Below, piece after piece: positions 9,253 to 17,297 of a stretch of DNA of 64,000 nucleotides; positions within the stretch are counted from its first letter, which is position 1; each line of letters starts with the position of its first letter. The notes under the pieces are model-generated. The model was given only the letters and a program-made list of their open reading frames with translations, ran no database searches and was not told where the DNA came from. The position numbers and the translations under genes are program-made. The DNA is from Martelella alba (lineage in GTDB: Bacteria; Pseudomonadota; Gammaproteobacteria; Enterobacterales; Enterobacteriaceae), in NCBI RefSeq assembly GCF_005217455.1, contig NZ_SZPQ01000004.1, forward strand, positions 1 through 64,000, read 5' to 3'.

Positions 9253-10269
9253 TTATTCCGTATAGCCGTTTGGATGCCGGGATTGCCAGCACCAGGTATC
9301 CTGGGCCATCTCGGCCAGCGAGCGGGTCGCCCGCCAATCGAGATCGCGGGCCGCTTTTTCCGGCGCGGCCCAGTAAGCCGGCAGATCGCCGTCGCGCCGC
9401 GGGGCAAAACGGCAAGGAATCTCATGCCCGCTGGCCTGGCGGAAGGCGGCGACCACCTCCAGCACGCTGTGGCCGATTCCCGATCCCAGATTATAAACGT
9501 GCAGGCCAGGCCGGCTTTGTAGCGCGGCTAACGCGGCGACATGGCCGTCGGCCAGATCCATAACATGAATATAGTCCCGAACGCCCGTCCCGTCCGGAGT
9601 GGGGAAGTCATTGCCAAAGATGGCCAGTTCGGGCCGCCGACCGATGGCGACTTGGGCGATAAAGGGCATCAGATTATTGGGAACCCCTTGGGGGTCTTCC
9701 CCCATCTCGCCTGAGGGGTGGGCGCCGACCGGATTAAAGTAGCGCAACAGCGTTACACTCCAGTCGGGCCAGGCGTGCTGCGCGTCGCGCAGGATCTCTT
9801 CCACCATCAGTTTACTACGGCCATAAGGGCTGGCCGGGCGGCCAGTGGGCAAATCCTCCCGATAAGGCACGACCGGCTGGTCGCCGTAGACCGTGGCTGA
9901 GGAACTGAAAATCAGATTCTTGACGCCGGCGTCATGCATGGCGCCAATCAGGGCCAGCGTGCCGCCGACATTGTTTTCGTAATAATCAACGGGTTGACGA
10001 ACCGATTCGCCCACTGCCTTCAATCCGGCGAAATGGATAACGGCCTCGATGCGGTGTTCTTGAAAAAGGGTCGCCAGTAAGGCTTTATCCCGGATATCTC
10101 CCTGATAAAAAACCGGTTTCTTACCGCCGACGGCTGCCAGGCTGTTTATCACGCCGGCCTTGCTGTTATGCAAGTTATCCACGACGACTGGCTGGTAACC
10201 GGCGGCTTGAAGCTGCAGGCAGGTATGACTGCCTATGTAACCGCTACCACCAGTAACGAGTATCGACAT
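9253..10269 (-). CDS. galE: UDP-glucose 4-epimerase
   Basis: Interconverts UDP-galactose and UDP-glucose with bound NAD, closing the Leloir pathway and supplying UDP-galactose for envelope polysaccharides. The 338 residues equal E. coli GalE. The Rossmann motif [11 protein letters not shown] opens the protein; the catalytic Ser is in SSSATVYG and the Tyr/Lys pair in PYGRSK. It is the promoter-proximal gene of the operon; the AAGGAG site lies just before the ATG, with two GalR-type operators upstream. Confidence 0.98.
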   Translation of the reverse strand: MSILVTGGSGYIGSHTCLQLQAAGYQPVVVDNLHNSKAGVINSLAAVGGKKPVFYQGDIRDKALLATLFQEHRIEAVIHFAGLKAVGESVRQPVDYYENNVGGTLALIGAMHDAGVKNLIFSSSATVYGDQPVVPYREDLPTGRPASPYGRSKLMVEEILRDAQHAWPDWSVTLLRYFNPVGAHPSGEMGEDPQGVPNNLMPFIAQVAIGRRPELAIFGNDFPTPDGTGVRDYIHVMDLADGHVAALAALQSRPGLHVYNLGSGIGHSVLEVVAAFRQASGHEIPCRFAPRRDGDLPAYWAAPEKAARDLDWRATRSLAEMAQDTWCWQSRHPNGYTE

Positions 10270-10328
10270 TCACGGCTCCTTCTTTTCTGTTGCTGCTAAA
10301 TTAACATGCCAAATGACCTTAAAAGGTG

Positions 10329-10334
10329 ATCATA
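10329..10334 (-). promoter_or_regulatory. Predicted -10 element of the gal promoter
   Basis: TATGAT on the minus strand lies 60 bp upstream of the galE ATG, placing transcription start near 10322. No good -35 hexamer is found 16-18 bp upstream (GTAATC). In E. coli the gal P1 promoter also lacks a -35 and needs CRP, so an activator-dependent promoter is likely; I did not find a convincing CRP site. Confidence 0.45.
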
Positions 10335-10343
10335 CCGGAAAAA

Positions 10344-10359
10344 ATGAAATCGATTACAT
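10344..10359. promoter_or_regulatory. GalR/GalS operator, proximal
   Basis: ATGAAATCGATTACAT (minus strand ATGTAATCGATTTCAT) fits the 16-bp GalR/GalS consensus GTGTAANCGNTTNCAC at nearly all inner positions. Its centre is about 75-90 bp upstream of galE and near -30 relative to the predicted start, so bound repressor would cover the -35 region. Confidence 0.8.
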
Positions 10360-10452
10360 TAAATTACTATCGAAATTCGCGACGTAAGGCGAAAGTTAGG
10401 GTAAATCAACGGTATGGTCTGTGAGACTGGCAGAAAAAAATGGAGGGTATAG

Positions 10453-10468
10453 GTGGTAACGCTTTCAT
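10453..10468. promoter_or_regulatory. GalR/GalS operator, distal
   Basis: GTGGTAACGCTTTCAT (minus strand ATGAAAGCGTTACCAC) keeps the CG centre and flanking AA/TT and GTG/CAC of the GalR/GalS box. Its centre is 109 bp from the proximal box, close to the 113-114 bp that separates OE and OI in E. coli, where GalR and HU close a repression loop. Looping is inferred. Confidence 0.65.
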
Positions 10469-10472
10469 TATT

Positions 10473-10497
10473 ATGCCGGCATACCCGATGCCGGCAT
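10473..10497. repeat. Tandem pair of ATGCCGGCAT palindromes
   Basis: Two identical, perfect 10-bp palindromes are separated by 5 bp, giving a 15-bp centre-to-centre spacing. They lie immediately beyond the distal gal operator and upstream of the end of modF. Each alone could be chance; the identical pair suggests a bound site or a processed repeat. No regulator is recognised. Confidence 0.45.
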
Positions 10498-10575
10498 TTC
10501 CGTTGCGGCCGGCGAACTCTCCCTGGCGCGGCGCCGGCGCTTATGGCCATGACGTTATCAGGCTATGCCGCATAA

Positions 10576-10595
10576 CCCCGCTCTTGAGGGCGGGG
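10576..10595 (-). terminator. Hairpin downstream of modF
   Basis: On the minus strand CCCCGC and GCGGGG form a 6-bp stem with an 8-base loop just past the modF stop. It is followed by TTATG rather than a T-run, so termination is only a weak prediction. Confidence 0.35.
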
Positions 10596-10601
10596 AAGAT
10601 A

Positions 10602-12068
10602 TCAGAGCGCTTCGGTTTGATAACAGTAGCCATCGTTTTCCGGGACGAATGTCAGCCGATGAGTGATACACGCGGGGGCGTCTTGCGCATGGTGGGAAAC
10701 GAACAGCAACTGCGTCTCGCCTTCGCCTATCAGGACGTCGACCCAGCGGCGAACCAATTCCCTGTTGAGGGGATCCAAACCTTGCAGCGGCTCATCAAGA
10801 ATAAGCAGGGCCGGATGTTTGACCATGGCCCTGGCAATTAACACCAGCCGCTGCTGGCCCCAGGACAGGCTATGGAAAGGCGCGTCCGCCTCGGCGCTGA
10901 GACCTAACAGGGTCAGCCATTGGCGGGTCAGAAGCTGCTGGCGTTCCGACACCGCCTGGTAAACGCCGATGGAGTCGAAAAAACCGGACAAAATGACGCT
11001 GCGGGCAGTGGCGCTAACGCGATAGTCCAGATGCAGGCTACTGCTGACGTAGCCGATATGCCGCTTTATTTCCCAAATGGTCTCGCCGCTGCCCCGACGG
11101 CGGCCGAACAGGGTCAGATCATTACTGTAGCCTTGCGGATGGTCGCCGGTGATCAGACTGAGCAGTGTGGATTTACCGGCGCCGTTCGGCCCCACGATCT
11201 GCCAGTGTTGGCCGGGTAGCACTTGCCAGTTCAATTGGTGCAGAACCGGGCGGTCCTGATAAGATACCACCCCGTTGCGCAAGGTGATGCGTGGCTCATT
11301 GGGGGGCAGTGCGTTCTTTTGTCCCGGCGTCTCGGTTTCCGGCAAGGTTGCGCCGCGAAGCGACTCGGCATGCGCCAACTGGGCGATTAACGCCTCGGAC
11401 AGCAATGTCTCTCGATCGCCGGTGCGGGACAAATGACAGTCCGCCAGGATGCCCACGCGATCAATGTAGGCCGGGATATCATCGAAGCGGTTGAGGATCA
11501 GGACCAATGCGCGCGTCTGGTCCGCCAAATCGCGCAGCATCTCGCTCAGTTGCGCCCGCGAGGCCACGTCCAGGCCGTCGAAGGGTTCGTCCAGGATCAA
11601 CAGATCAGGTTCGGCCATTAACGCCTGGCATAATAACGTCTTACGCGTCTCGCCGGTGGAAAGGTATTTGAATCGGCGCGTCAACAGATGATCGATACCG
11701 AACCGCTGCGCCAGTTTCCGGCATAACGCCGGATCCGACCGCTGCTGCTGAATGATTTCCGCGGTAGTGCGGCCGGTGTCGTCCTCGCCCTCGCTGAGCA
11801 GATCGGTGTTGTTGCGTTGCCATTCGTCAGCCACCAGCTTTTGCAACTGCTCAAACGACAGACGGGTGGCCCGTTGAAAGTCGCTCTGCCGTAGCCCGGT
11901 TAAGATCGGCAAATCGTCGGACAAGGCCCGGGCGAGGGCGGACTTGCCGCTGCCGTTCGCGCCGACGAACGCCCAGCCTTGGCCGGATTGAATATCCAGT
12001 GCCGCGATATCCAGGGAGCGGGTATCGCTTAAACGAAATAATCCTTGCAAAATATGCAATGACGGCAT
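10602..12068 (-). CDS. modF: ModF, tandem ABC ATPase of the molybdate locus
   Basis: A 488-residue cytoplasmic protein with two ABC nucleotide-binding domains and no membrane part, the size of E. coli ModF (490 aa). The first domain has Walker A VGANGSGKS and Walker B LLILDEPFDG with signature LSTGE; the second has Walker A VGPNGAGKS, a signature-like LSWGQ and LLILDEPLQG. It is associated with molybdate transport but has no proven transport role; a regulatory or Mo-handling ATPase is possible. AGGAACA precedes the ATG. It follows modE in the same direction (116 bp gap), as in E. coli. Confidence 0.95.
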   Translation of the reverse strand: MPSLHILQGLFRLSDTRSLDIAALDIQSGQGWAFVGANGSGKSALARALSDDLPILTGLRQSDFQRATRLSFEQLQKLVADEWQRNNTDLLSEGEDDTGRTTAEIIQQQRSDPALCRKLAQRFGIDHLLTRRFKYLSTGETRKTLLCQALMAEPDLLILDEPFDGLDVASRAQLSEMLRDLADQTRALVLILNRFDDIPAYIDRVGILADCHLSRTGDRETLLSEALIAQLAHAESLRGATLPETETPGQKNALPPNEPRITLRNGVVSYQDRPVLHQLNWQVLPGQHWQIVGPNGAGKSTLLSLITGDHPQGYSNDLTLFGRRRGSGETIWEIKRHIGYVSSSLHLDYRVSATARSVILSGFFDSIGVYQAVSERQQLLTRQWLTLLGLSAEADAPFHSLSWGQQRLVLIARAMVKHPALLILDEPLQGLDPLNRELVRRWVDVLIGEGETQLLFVSHHAQDAPACITHRLTFVPENDGYCYQTEAL

Positions 12069-12184
12069 TGATTGTTCCTATTTATGCAACTGATGTCGTC
12101 AGCATCTGGTTTTTATCCGGCAAAGTCAACTGTTTTGCCCCTTGAAATCCGCATCAGGGGCAGCGGCCGGGGGGGATTATGACG

Positions 12185-12976
12185 TCAGCAAAGCGTGGCG
12201 ATAATCACTTGATCGGCATTGAAGCTGGCGGTGATTTCCCGGCCCACCTCCAAGTGTTGCTCCTGGGAAATCGCCTTGGGAACGGTGGCGCATAACATTT
12301 CGCCGCTGGCAAGCGCCATCAGCACCTCATCATTATCCTGTCCTTGCTCCAGGTGGGTAAGGGTGCCGTGCAAGACATTGTCGGCCGCATCCGCGGGTAA
12401 CCGCCCGGCCTGCACCGAGACCCAGGGCGCTTTGATTAGCGCCAGCACCTCCTTGCCCGGCGCCAGTTGCAGGCGATCGCCGCTCTGTTGGGTCAAGGCC
12501 ACGACCAGGCGGGTTTCTCCATCGGCCAAGAGAATATCGACGTGCTGCTGTACCTGCTGATGGGTACGGGCGAGCACTGTGCCGAAAAACTGGTTGCGTG
12601 CGCTGGTTTGCAGGGAAAAACGGGAAATGGCCGCCAGCAGGCTGTCCAATGGCAGCCGATCGTCCTGGAGAACGTCAAAGGCTTTTTGCTGGATTTGCCC
12701 AAGCAGATCATAAAGCTGAAGCAGCCTTTCGGCATAATGGGTCAATGTGGCGCCGCCGCCGCCTTTACCGCCGGTTGCTCTTTCCACCAGCGTTTGTTCC
12801 GCCAAATCATTCATGGCGCTGATGGCATCCCACGCGCTTTTGTAGCTGATCCCCGCCAGTTTGGCGCCCTGGCTGATGGAGCCGGTGTGTTTTATCTGCT
12901 TTAGCAGCTCGATTCGCCGCGGATCGGCAAAAAGGCGCTGCTGAAGTTTCATGGTTAATAGGATTTCGGCCTGCAT
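12185..12976 (-). CDS. modE: ModE, molybdate-responsive transcription regulator
   Basis: ModE binds molybdate and then DNA, repressing modABC and activating Mo-cofactor genes in E. coli. The 263-residue product has the N-terminal winged helix-turn-helix (SISQGAKLAGISYKSAWDAI, residues about 33-52), the conserved ATGGKGGGGA turn, and two C-terminal MOP/TOBE molybdate-binding repeats (TSARNQFFG and the final FNADQVIIATLC). Two well-formed ModE palindromes in this window, before modA and moaA, are its expected targets. It is divergent from acrZ. Confidence 0.97.
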   Translation of the reverse strand: MQAEILLTMKLQQRLFADPRRIELLKQIKHTGSISQGAKLAGISYKSAWDAISAMNDLAEQTLVERATGGKGGGGATLTHYAERLLQLYDLLGQIQQKAFDVLQDDRLPLDSLLAAISRFSLQTSARNQFFGTVLARTHQQVQQHVDILLADGETRLVVALTQQSGDRLQLAPGKEVLALIKAPWVSVQAGRLPADAADNVLHGTLTHLEQGQDNDEVLMALASGEMLCATVPKAISQEQHLEVGREITASFNADQVIIATLC

Positions 12977-13150
12977 GCCTGTCTGCCTTATGTGAGTAAG
13001 AGGTGTTTCCCGTGATCTTCGGCATTCTCAATGGGGTAAAGGTAAACGCTCGCATGGAAAACCGGAAGAATTGTCGCCCATTAGACGGCACAGCGCAAAT
13101 TCCTCGCCTGGCGCGATGACATGAAAAGCGTGGTCGTCATCGTCGGAAGG

Positions 13151-13159
13151 TGGTATAAA
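13151..13159 (+). promoter_or_regulatory. Predicted extended -10 promoter of acrZ
   Basis: TGGTATAAA fits an extended -10 element (TGnTATAAT), about 50 bp before the acrZ start. No strong -35 is apparent, which is usual with an extended -10. Confidence 0.4.
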
Positions 13160-13207
13160 GACCCGTAATGACTGACATGGCGTGCCGATGGCATGAACGA
13201 GGCTTGA

Positions 13208-13375
13208 ATGCTTGAATTATTGGAAAGCTTGATTATCGTTGTGATTATGGTGCCGGTCGTGATGGCGGTTATCCTGGGATTGATTTATTTCCTGGGAGAA
13301 CTGTTCAACGTCATTTCCAAAATTGGCAAACCACGGGGTCACGATCAAAAGGATCCGGCCGATAACCGGTCTTAA
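13208..13375 (+). CDS. acrZ: AcrZ, small membrane subunit of the AcrAB-TolC pump
   Basis: A 55-residue protein beginning M-L-E-L-L-E-S-L with one hydrophobic helix (about residues 8-35) holding the conserved VIMVPVVMA and ILGLIY blocks of E. coli AcrZ (49 aa). AcrZ lies in the groove of AcrB and improves export of a subset of drugs. The charged C-terminus is a little longer than in E. coli. The gene is divergent from modE, exactly where acrZ lies in E. coli, but here it is separated from modA by about 2.4 kb holding another gene pair. Confidence 0.93.
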   Translation: MLELLESLIIVVIMVPVVMAVILGLIYFLGELFNVISKIGKPRGHDQKDPADNRS

Positions 13376-13402
13376 GCGGATGTCCCCGTTGTCACGGCGC
13401 GC

Positions 13403-13444
13403 CGCCTCGCCTTCGGTTTAGCGGCTCGCGGCGAGGGCGTTTTC
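13403..13444 (+). terminator. Terminator downstream of acrZ
   Basis: CGCC-TCGCC pairs with GGCGAGGGCG (one bulged base) across a loop containing TTCGGTTTAGCGG, followed by TTTT. It ends 28-69 bp past the acrZ stop and so closes a monocistronic acrZ transcript. Confidence 0.6.
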
Positions 13445-13904
13445 CCGCCCCGCGCCATGGCATACCACCGGGACGTCATGTGCTGTGTTGACGTCATTCG
13501 CGGGGTATCTTGGCGAAACACCGACGTCTCCCTTCAACGAAGTTCCATCACCTCTGCCATTGAAAGAAGCGGGCATTTTGCATGCGTTGGTATATTTATT
13601 TATATTCCAAATAATTTATCTTTGGGCTCCGGCATGGGGTCTCTATCGCGCCGATATGAATTTCGTTTAGTTTTCAGCAATGGTCGTTCATTGAAGGAAA
13701 GAGATAAAATCGGTTGGCATAGACTCTACATACTTCAGGCCGCATCGCGGCGGACAGCGAGCGCCTTCCGGGAGTATATAAGCCACGCTCTGACTAGGGG
13801 GCCGACGCCGCCGGCAAAGAGGTGGCTCAACGTCTGGCGGATAGATATCCGACAGGCGGGAATAGGGCGCGCTCACTTATAAAAATGAAATGGAGACATC
13901 CCCA
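13445..13904. other. Gene-free stretch with a shortened interspersed repeat
   Basis: No supported gene in this 460-bp stretch. GACGTCAT occurs twice (13472-13479 and 13490-13497), 18 bp apart. At about 13722-13780 the ends of the interspersed repeat are recognisable (CATACTTCAGG near the start, GGAGTATATA at the end) with most of the interior missing. The 141-residue frame at 13457-13882 spans this and shows no family features. Confidence 0.5.
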
Positions 13905-14282
13905 ATGGGACCCCAGCAGTCTTTCGAGACGATAAAAACACTACTGCATGATATTTATAATACCCATCTGCCCTCATGCGAAGTCAAAAGCAGCCTGAAT
14001 GCGGATAGTCATTTGAATTATGATGATGTGTACAATGAAAGATTAAATAAATTATTCGCCAGCTATGCCGACGCGCGCCGCGCCGTTGCAACCGGGGATC
14101 GGGCCGCCATTCGCGCTGCGCTGATGCGGGCCAAGATTCATACTTTGGCGTTGACCTGCTTTTTTACCGCGTTGGAGGATGACTGCATCGCCCTGCTATC
14201 CCATTATGTCGATGCCGAGGAGGCGTCCGCGCAAAATGGCGGTGCCGAACAACCTTTCAACAAGCGCCGGGTTTCAGTCTAG
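13905..14282 (+). CDS. Unrecognised 125-residue helical protein
   Basis: I do not recognise this gene. The product begins M-G-P-Q-Q-S-F and is predicted mostly helical, with long Ala- and Leu-rich amphipathic stretches (RLNKLFASYADARRAV, HTLALTCFFTALEDDCIALL), two cysteines in its C-terminal half and a polar, Asn/Gln-rich tail. No signal peptide or membrane span is clear. An in-frame ATG at 13890 exists, but GGAGA lies 8 bases before the ATG at 13905. It sits between acrZ and ddlA, inside the otherwise conserved mod locus, so it may have arrived with ddlA. Confidence 0.7.
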   Translation: MGPQQSFETIKTLLHDIYNTHLPSCEVKSSLNADSHLNYDDVYNERLNKLFASYADARRAVATGDRAAIRAALMRAKIHTLALTCFFTALEDDCIALLSHYVDAEEASAQNGGAEQPFNKRRVSV

Positions 14283-14525
14283 GGGATGCCGCGCCAACGG
14301 CGGTCAAGGGCGACCAGGCGCGCGATACCACGAATGGTATTCGGATTGGCGCACGAGAGCCTGACGGCGCAAAGCCGATTCGGGGTGTTCTGGAGACGCG
14401 AAAGGTATGCCGGCTCCGGATCGGATCACACTTTATGAGACCGCGCGTACCGGGACTTTACTTGCTGTCCGCCGGCTAATACTCTGTTGGCGTTAAATGT
14501 TGCCTTAACGATCAAAGAGGAAGTG

Positions 14526-15635
14526 ATGGAACAACCGATAAGCGGCAAAAAACGGCTGGCGGTATTGTTCGGCGGTCAATCCACCGAACATGAAGTCTCG
14601 TTGCGGTCGTCGATCAATGTCATTAATGCCGTCGATCGGCAAAAATACGATGTGCTGTTGATCGGCGTGGATAAACAGGGACGCTGGATGCTGTGCGACG
14701 AGGTTGACTATCTGGTCAATCCCGATGATCCGGCCCGTATCGCGCTGGCGCCGTCGGCGCATTATCTCGCGGTGGTGCCCGGCCACTCCGCCGGTCAGTT
14801 GATCGACATTGCCAGCGGGGAAATCCTGCCGATGGTGGATGTGGCTTTTTCCGTGCTGCATGGTTCGGCAGGGGAGGACGGTTCCGTCCAGGGGGTGTTG
14901 AAAGTACTGGGAATCCCTTTCGCGGGTCCGGACGTGCTGGGTTCCGCCGTCTGCATGGACAAGGACATGACCAAACGGATTTTGCGCGATGCCGGCTTGC
15001 CGGTTACCCCATCGGTGACATTGCACCGATCGGATGCCGCAATGGCGGATTTCGCCGCACTGACTGGCCAGTTGGGTTTGCCGTTATTCATCAAACCGGC
15101 TGGACAGGGATCTTCGGTGGGCGTCAGCAAAGTAGAAGACGAAGACGGCTTCCGGCGCGCGCTGGAGCAGGCATTCGCCTATGATCGCAAAGTGTTGGTG
15201 GAAACCGCCATTGAAGGACGGGAAATCGAAACCGCGGTATTAGGTAACGATCAGCCCTCCGTCAGCGTGTGCGGCGAAATTCTGGCCAACGATGAATTTT
15301 ATGCCTATGACACCAAATATCTCAAAACCGGCCAGGCCGGGTTGGTGATCCCAGCCCAGTTGGAACATCGGCTGAGCGACGAAATCCGGCTGCTTGCCCA
15401 GGCGGCTTTCCGGGTGCTGGAATGCGCCGTGATGGCGCGGGTGGATTTCTTCCTGACCGAAGACGACGATATTCTCATCAACGAAGTCAACACGCTTCCT
15501 GGATTCACCTCCATCAGCATGTATCCGAAACTGTGGGAAGCCAGCGGATTGACCTACCCGCAGTTGGTGGACCGTTTGCTTACCCTTGCCTTGGAACGAG
15601 CCCATGGCGCCGCCCGGCTAAAAACCGAACGCTGA
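14526..15635 (+). CDS. ddlA: D-alanine--D-alanine ligase A
   Basis: Joins two D-alanines with ATP to make the terminal dipeptide of the peptidoglycan stem. The 369-residue product is collinear with E. coli DdlA (364 aa): FGGQSTEHEVSLRS at the N-terminus, HGSAGEDGSVQG, the ATP-grasp lysine in LPLFIKPAGQGSSVGVSKV, and the metal-site NEVNTLPGFT near the end. The frame opens at 14487, but AGAGGAAG precedes the ATG at 14526. In E. coli ddlA lies elsewhere; here it interrupts the acrZ-modA neighbourhood. The usual second copy, ddlB, would be in the division cluster, outside this window. Confidence 0.96.
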   Translation: MEQPISGKKRLAVLFGGQSTEHEVSLRSSINVINAVDRQKYDVLLIGVDKQGRWMLCDEVDYLVNPDDPARIALAPSAHYLAVVPGHSAGQLIDIASGEILPMVDVAFSVLHGSAGEDGSVQGVLKVLGIPFAGPDVLGSAVCMDKDMTKRILRDAGLPVTPSVTLHRSDAAMADFAALTGQLGLPLFIKPAGQGSSVGVSKVEDEDGFRRALEQAFAYDRKVLVETAIEGREIETAVLGNDQPSVSVCGEILANDEFYAYDTKYLKTGQAGLVIPAQLEHRLSDEIRLLAQAAFRVLECAVMARVDFFLTEDDDILINEVNTLPGFTSISMYPKLWEASGLTYPQLVDRLLTLALERAHGAARLKTER

Positions 15636-15786
15636 TTCTTATCGCCGCGTTCCGGGCCGGTGTGGCGAAACCCGGCCCGGTGTTGGTGTCCGTTCGCCCG
15701 GCGAGGTGCCGCCGCGGCGCGGCCAGTCGACAAATCCGGTAACAATGCATTACACCTTACAATAAGTAATGACAAAAAAAGTCACC

Positions 15787-15810
15787 CGTTATATGCTTTT
15801 TTGCATAACG
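15787..15810 (+). promoter_or_regulatory. ModE operator of modABC
   Basis: CGTTATATG-N7-GCATAACG matches the ModE palindrome (CGNTATAT with a spacer to ATAACG). It ends 18 bp before the modA ATG at 15829, as in E. coli. Because the operator lies inside the longer open frame that begins at 15769, it also argues for the 15829 start. Confidence 0.85.
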
Positions 15811-15828
15811 ACAACTCGGGACGCACTT

Positions 15829-16608
15829 ATGAAAAAACACACATTGAAATGGGTGGCGGGGGCAGTATTGACCGCGGGTATGGCATTTCAGGCCACAGCG
15901 GCGTCGGACGGCGGCAAGGTGACGGTTTTCGCCGCCGCGTCCCTGACCAACGCAATGCAGGATATCGCCAAGACCTATCAGAAAGAACACAAGGTCGACA
16001 TTGTCTCCTCTTTTGCTTCATCTTCCACCCTGGCAAGACAAATCGAGCAGGGGGCGCCGGCCAATCTGTTTATCTCCGCCGATCAGCAATGGATGGATTA
16101 CGCGCAGAATAAACAGACCATCGTCAACGATACCCGCTATACCTTGTTGGGTAATGATCTGGTGCTGGTGGCGCCCAAGTCGAGTCAACAGGGAACGGTC
16201 AAAATCGATAAGCAGACCGACTGGAAATCCCTCCTCAAGGGACAAAAACTGGCGGTAGGCGATCCGGATCATGTGCCGGCGGGCATTTATGCCAAGGATG
16301 CCTTGCAGCATCTCGGCGCCTGGGACACGGTTTCCCCCGAAATGGCCCGCGCCAATGATGTTCGCGCCGCTCTGGCGCTGGTGGAACGTCAGGAGGCCGC
16401 GCTGGGTATCGTATACGGCTCCGACGCGGTGGCCAGCAAGGGCGTCAAGGTGGTGGGCGAGTTTCCGCAAGACAGTCATAAACCCGTGGAATACCCGATG
16501 GCGCTAATCAAAGGCAACGATACGGCTGCCGCCAAAGCCTTTTACGATTATCTGAAAACGCCGGCCGCCGCCGCGGTGTTTAAGCAATATGGCTTTACCC
16601 CGCGCTGA
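15829..16608 (+). CDS. modA: Molybdate ABC transporter, periplasmic binding protein
   Basis: Captures molybdate or tungstate in the periplasm for ModBC. The 259-residue precursor starts with a signal peptide (about 24 residues, ending FQATA/A) and then the conserved VTVFAAASLTNAM, SFASSSTLARQIEQGAPANL and GDPDHVPAGIYAK blocks that line the oxyanion site. It matches E. coli ModA (257 aa) throughout. The stop overlaps modB by one base (TGATG). The ModE operator immediately upstream implies repression when molybdate is abundant. Confidence 0.97.
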   Translation: MKKHTLKWVAGAVLTAGMAFQATAASDGGKVTVFAAASLTNAMQDIAKTYQKEHKVDIVSSFASSSTLARQIEQGAPANLFISADQQWMDYAQNKQTIVNDTRYTLLGNDLVLVAPKSSQQGTVKIDKQTDWKSLLKGQKLAVGDPDHVPAGIYAKDALQHLGAWDTVSPEMARANDVRAALALVERQEAALGIVYGSDAVASKGVKVVGEFPQDSHKPVEYPMALIKGNDTAAAKAFYDYLKTPAAAAVFKQYGFTPR

Positions 16609-17297
16609 TGGCATTATCGGATTATGAGTGGCAGGCGGTCGCGCTAAGCCTTAAGGTTTCGCTGTGGGCGGTATCCTGCAGCCTGCCGCTTGGCATTCTG
16701 GTCGCCTGGGTCCTGGTCCGATGCCGTTTCCCGGGCAAATCGCTGGTGGACGGTATCATTCATTTGCCGCTGGTGCTGCCGCCGGTGGTGATTGGCTATC
16801 TGCTGCTAATCGGCATGGGCCGGCGCGGCGTGATAGGCGCCTGGCTGTATCAACTGACGGGTTTCAGTTTCAGTTTCAGTTGGCGGGGCGCTGCGCTGGC
16901 CTCGGCGGTGGTGGCTTTCCCATTGATGGTGCGCGCCATCCGCATATCGCTGGAGGCCGTCGACAGGCGTCTGGAGCAAGCGGCGCGCACACTGGGCGCC
17001 GGTCCCTGGCGCGTTTTTTTCACTATCACCCTGCCGTTGTCTTTTCCCGGCATCGTCGTGGGGACGGTGTTGGCGTTTGCTCGCTCCCTGGGGGAATTCG
17101 GCGCCACCATCACTTTTGTTTCCAATATTCCCGGTGAAACCCGCACCATCCCCTTGGCGATGTATACGCTAATTGAAACGCCGGGAGCGGAATCGGCGGC
17201 GGCCCGCCTGTGTGTGCTGGCCATTCTGCTCTCGTTGGCGTCGCTGCTTATCGCCGACGGGTTGGCCGTCTGGGGCCGTAAACGTTTGGGGGGATAA
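16608..17297 (+). CDS. modB: Molybdate ABC transporter, permease
   Basis: Inner-membrane permease of the molybdate importer, 229 residues like E. coli ModB, with about five membrane helices. The ABC-coupling EAA loop is visible as [21 protein letters not shown] (residues about 125-145), and [20 protein letters not shown] is the usual conserved block. Its start and stop each overlap a neighbour by one base (TGATG, TAATG), so modABC is a tightly coupled operon. Confidence 0.97.
   Translation: MALSDYEWQAVALSLKVSLWAVSCSLPLGILVAWVLVRCRFPGKSLVDGIIHLPLVLPPVVIGYLLLIGMGRRGVIGAWLYQLTGFSFSFSWRGAALASAVVAFPLMVRAIRISLEAVDRRLEQAARTLGAGPWRVFFTITLPLSFPGIVVGTVLAFARSLGEFGATITFVSNIPGETRTIPLAMYTLIETPGAESAAARLCVLAILLSLASLLIADGLAVWGRKRLGG

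Noticed and set aside
13457-13882. 141-codon frame between acrZ and the 125-residue gene
   Set aside because: It spans the acrZ terminator tail and the shortened repeat and has no recognisable domain or ribosome site.
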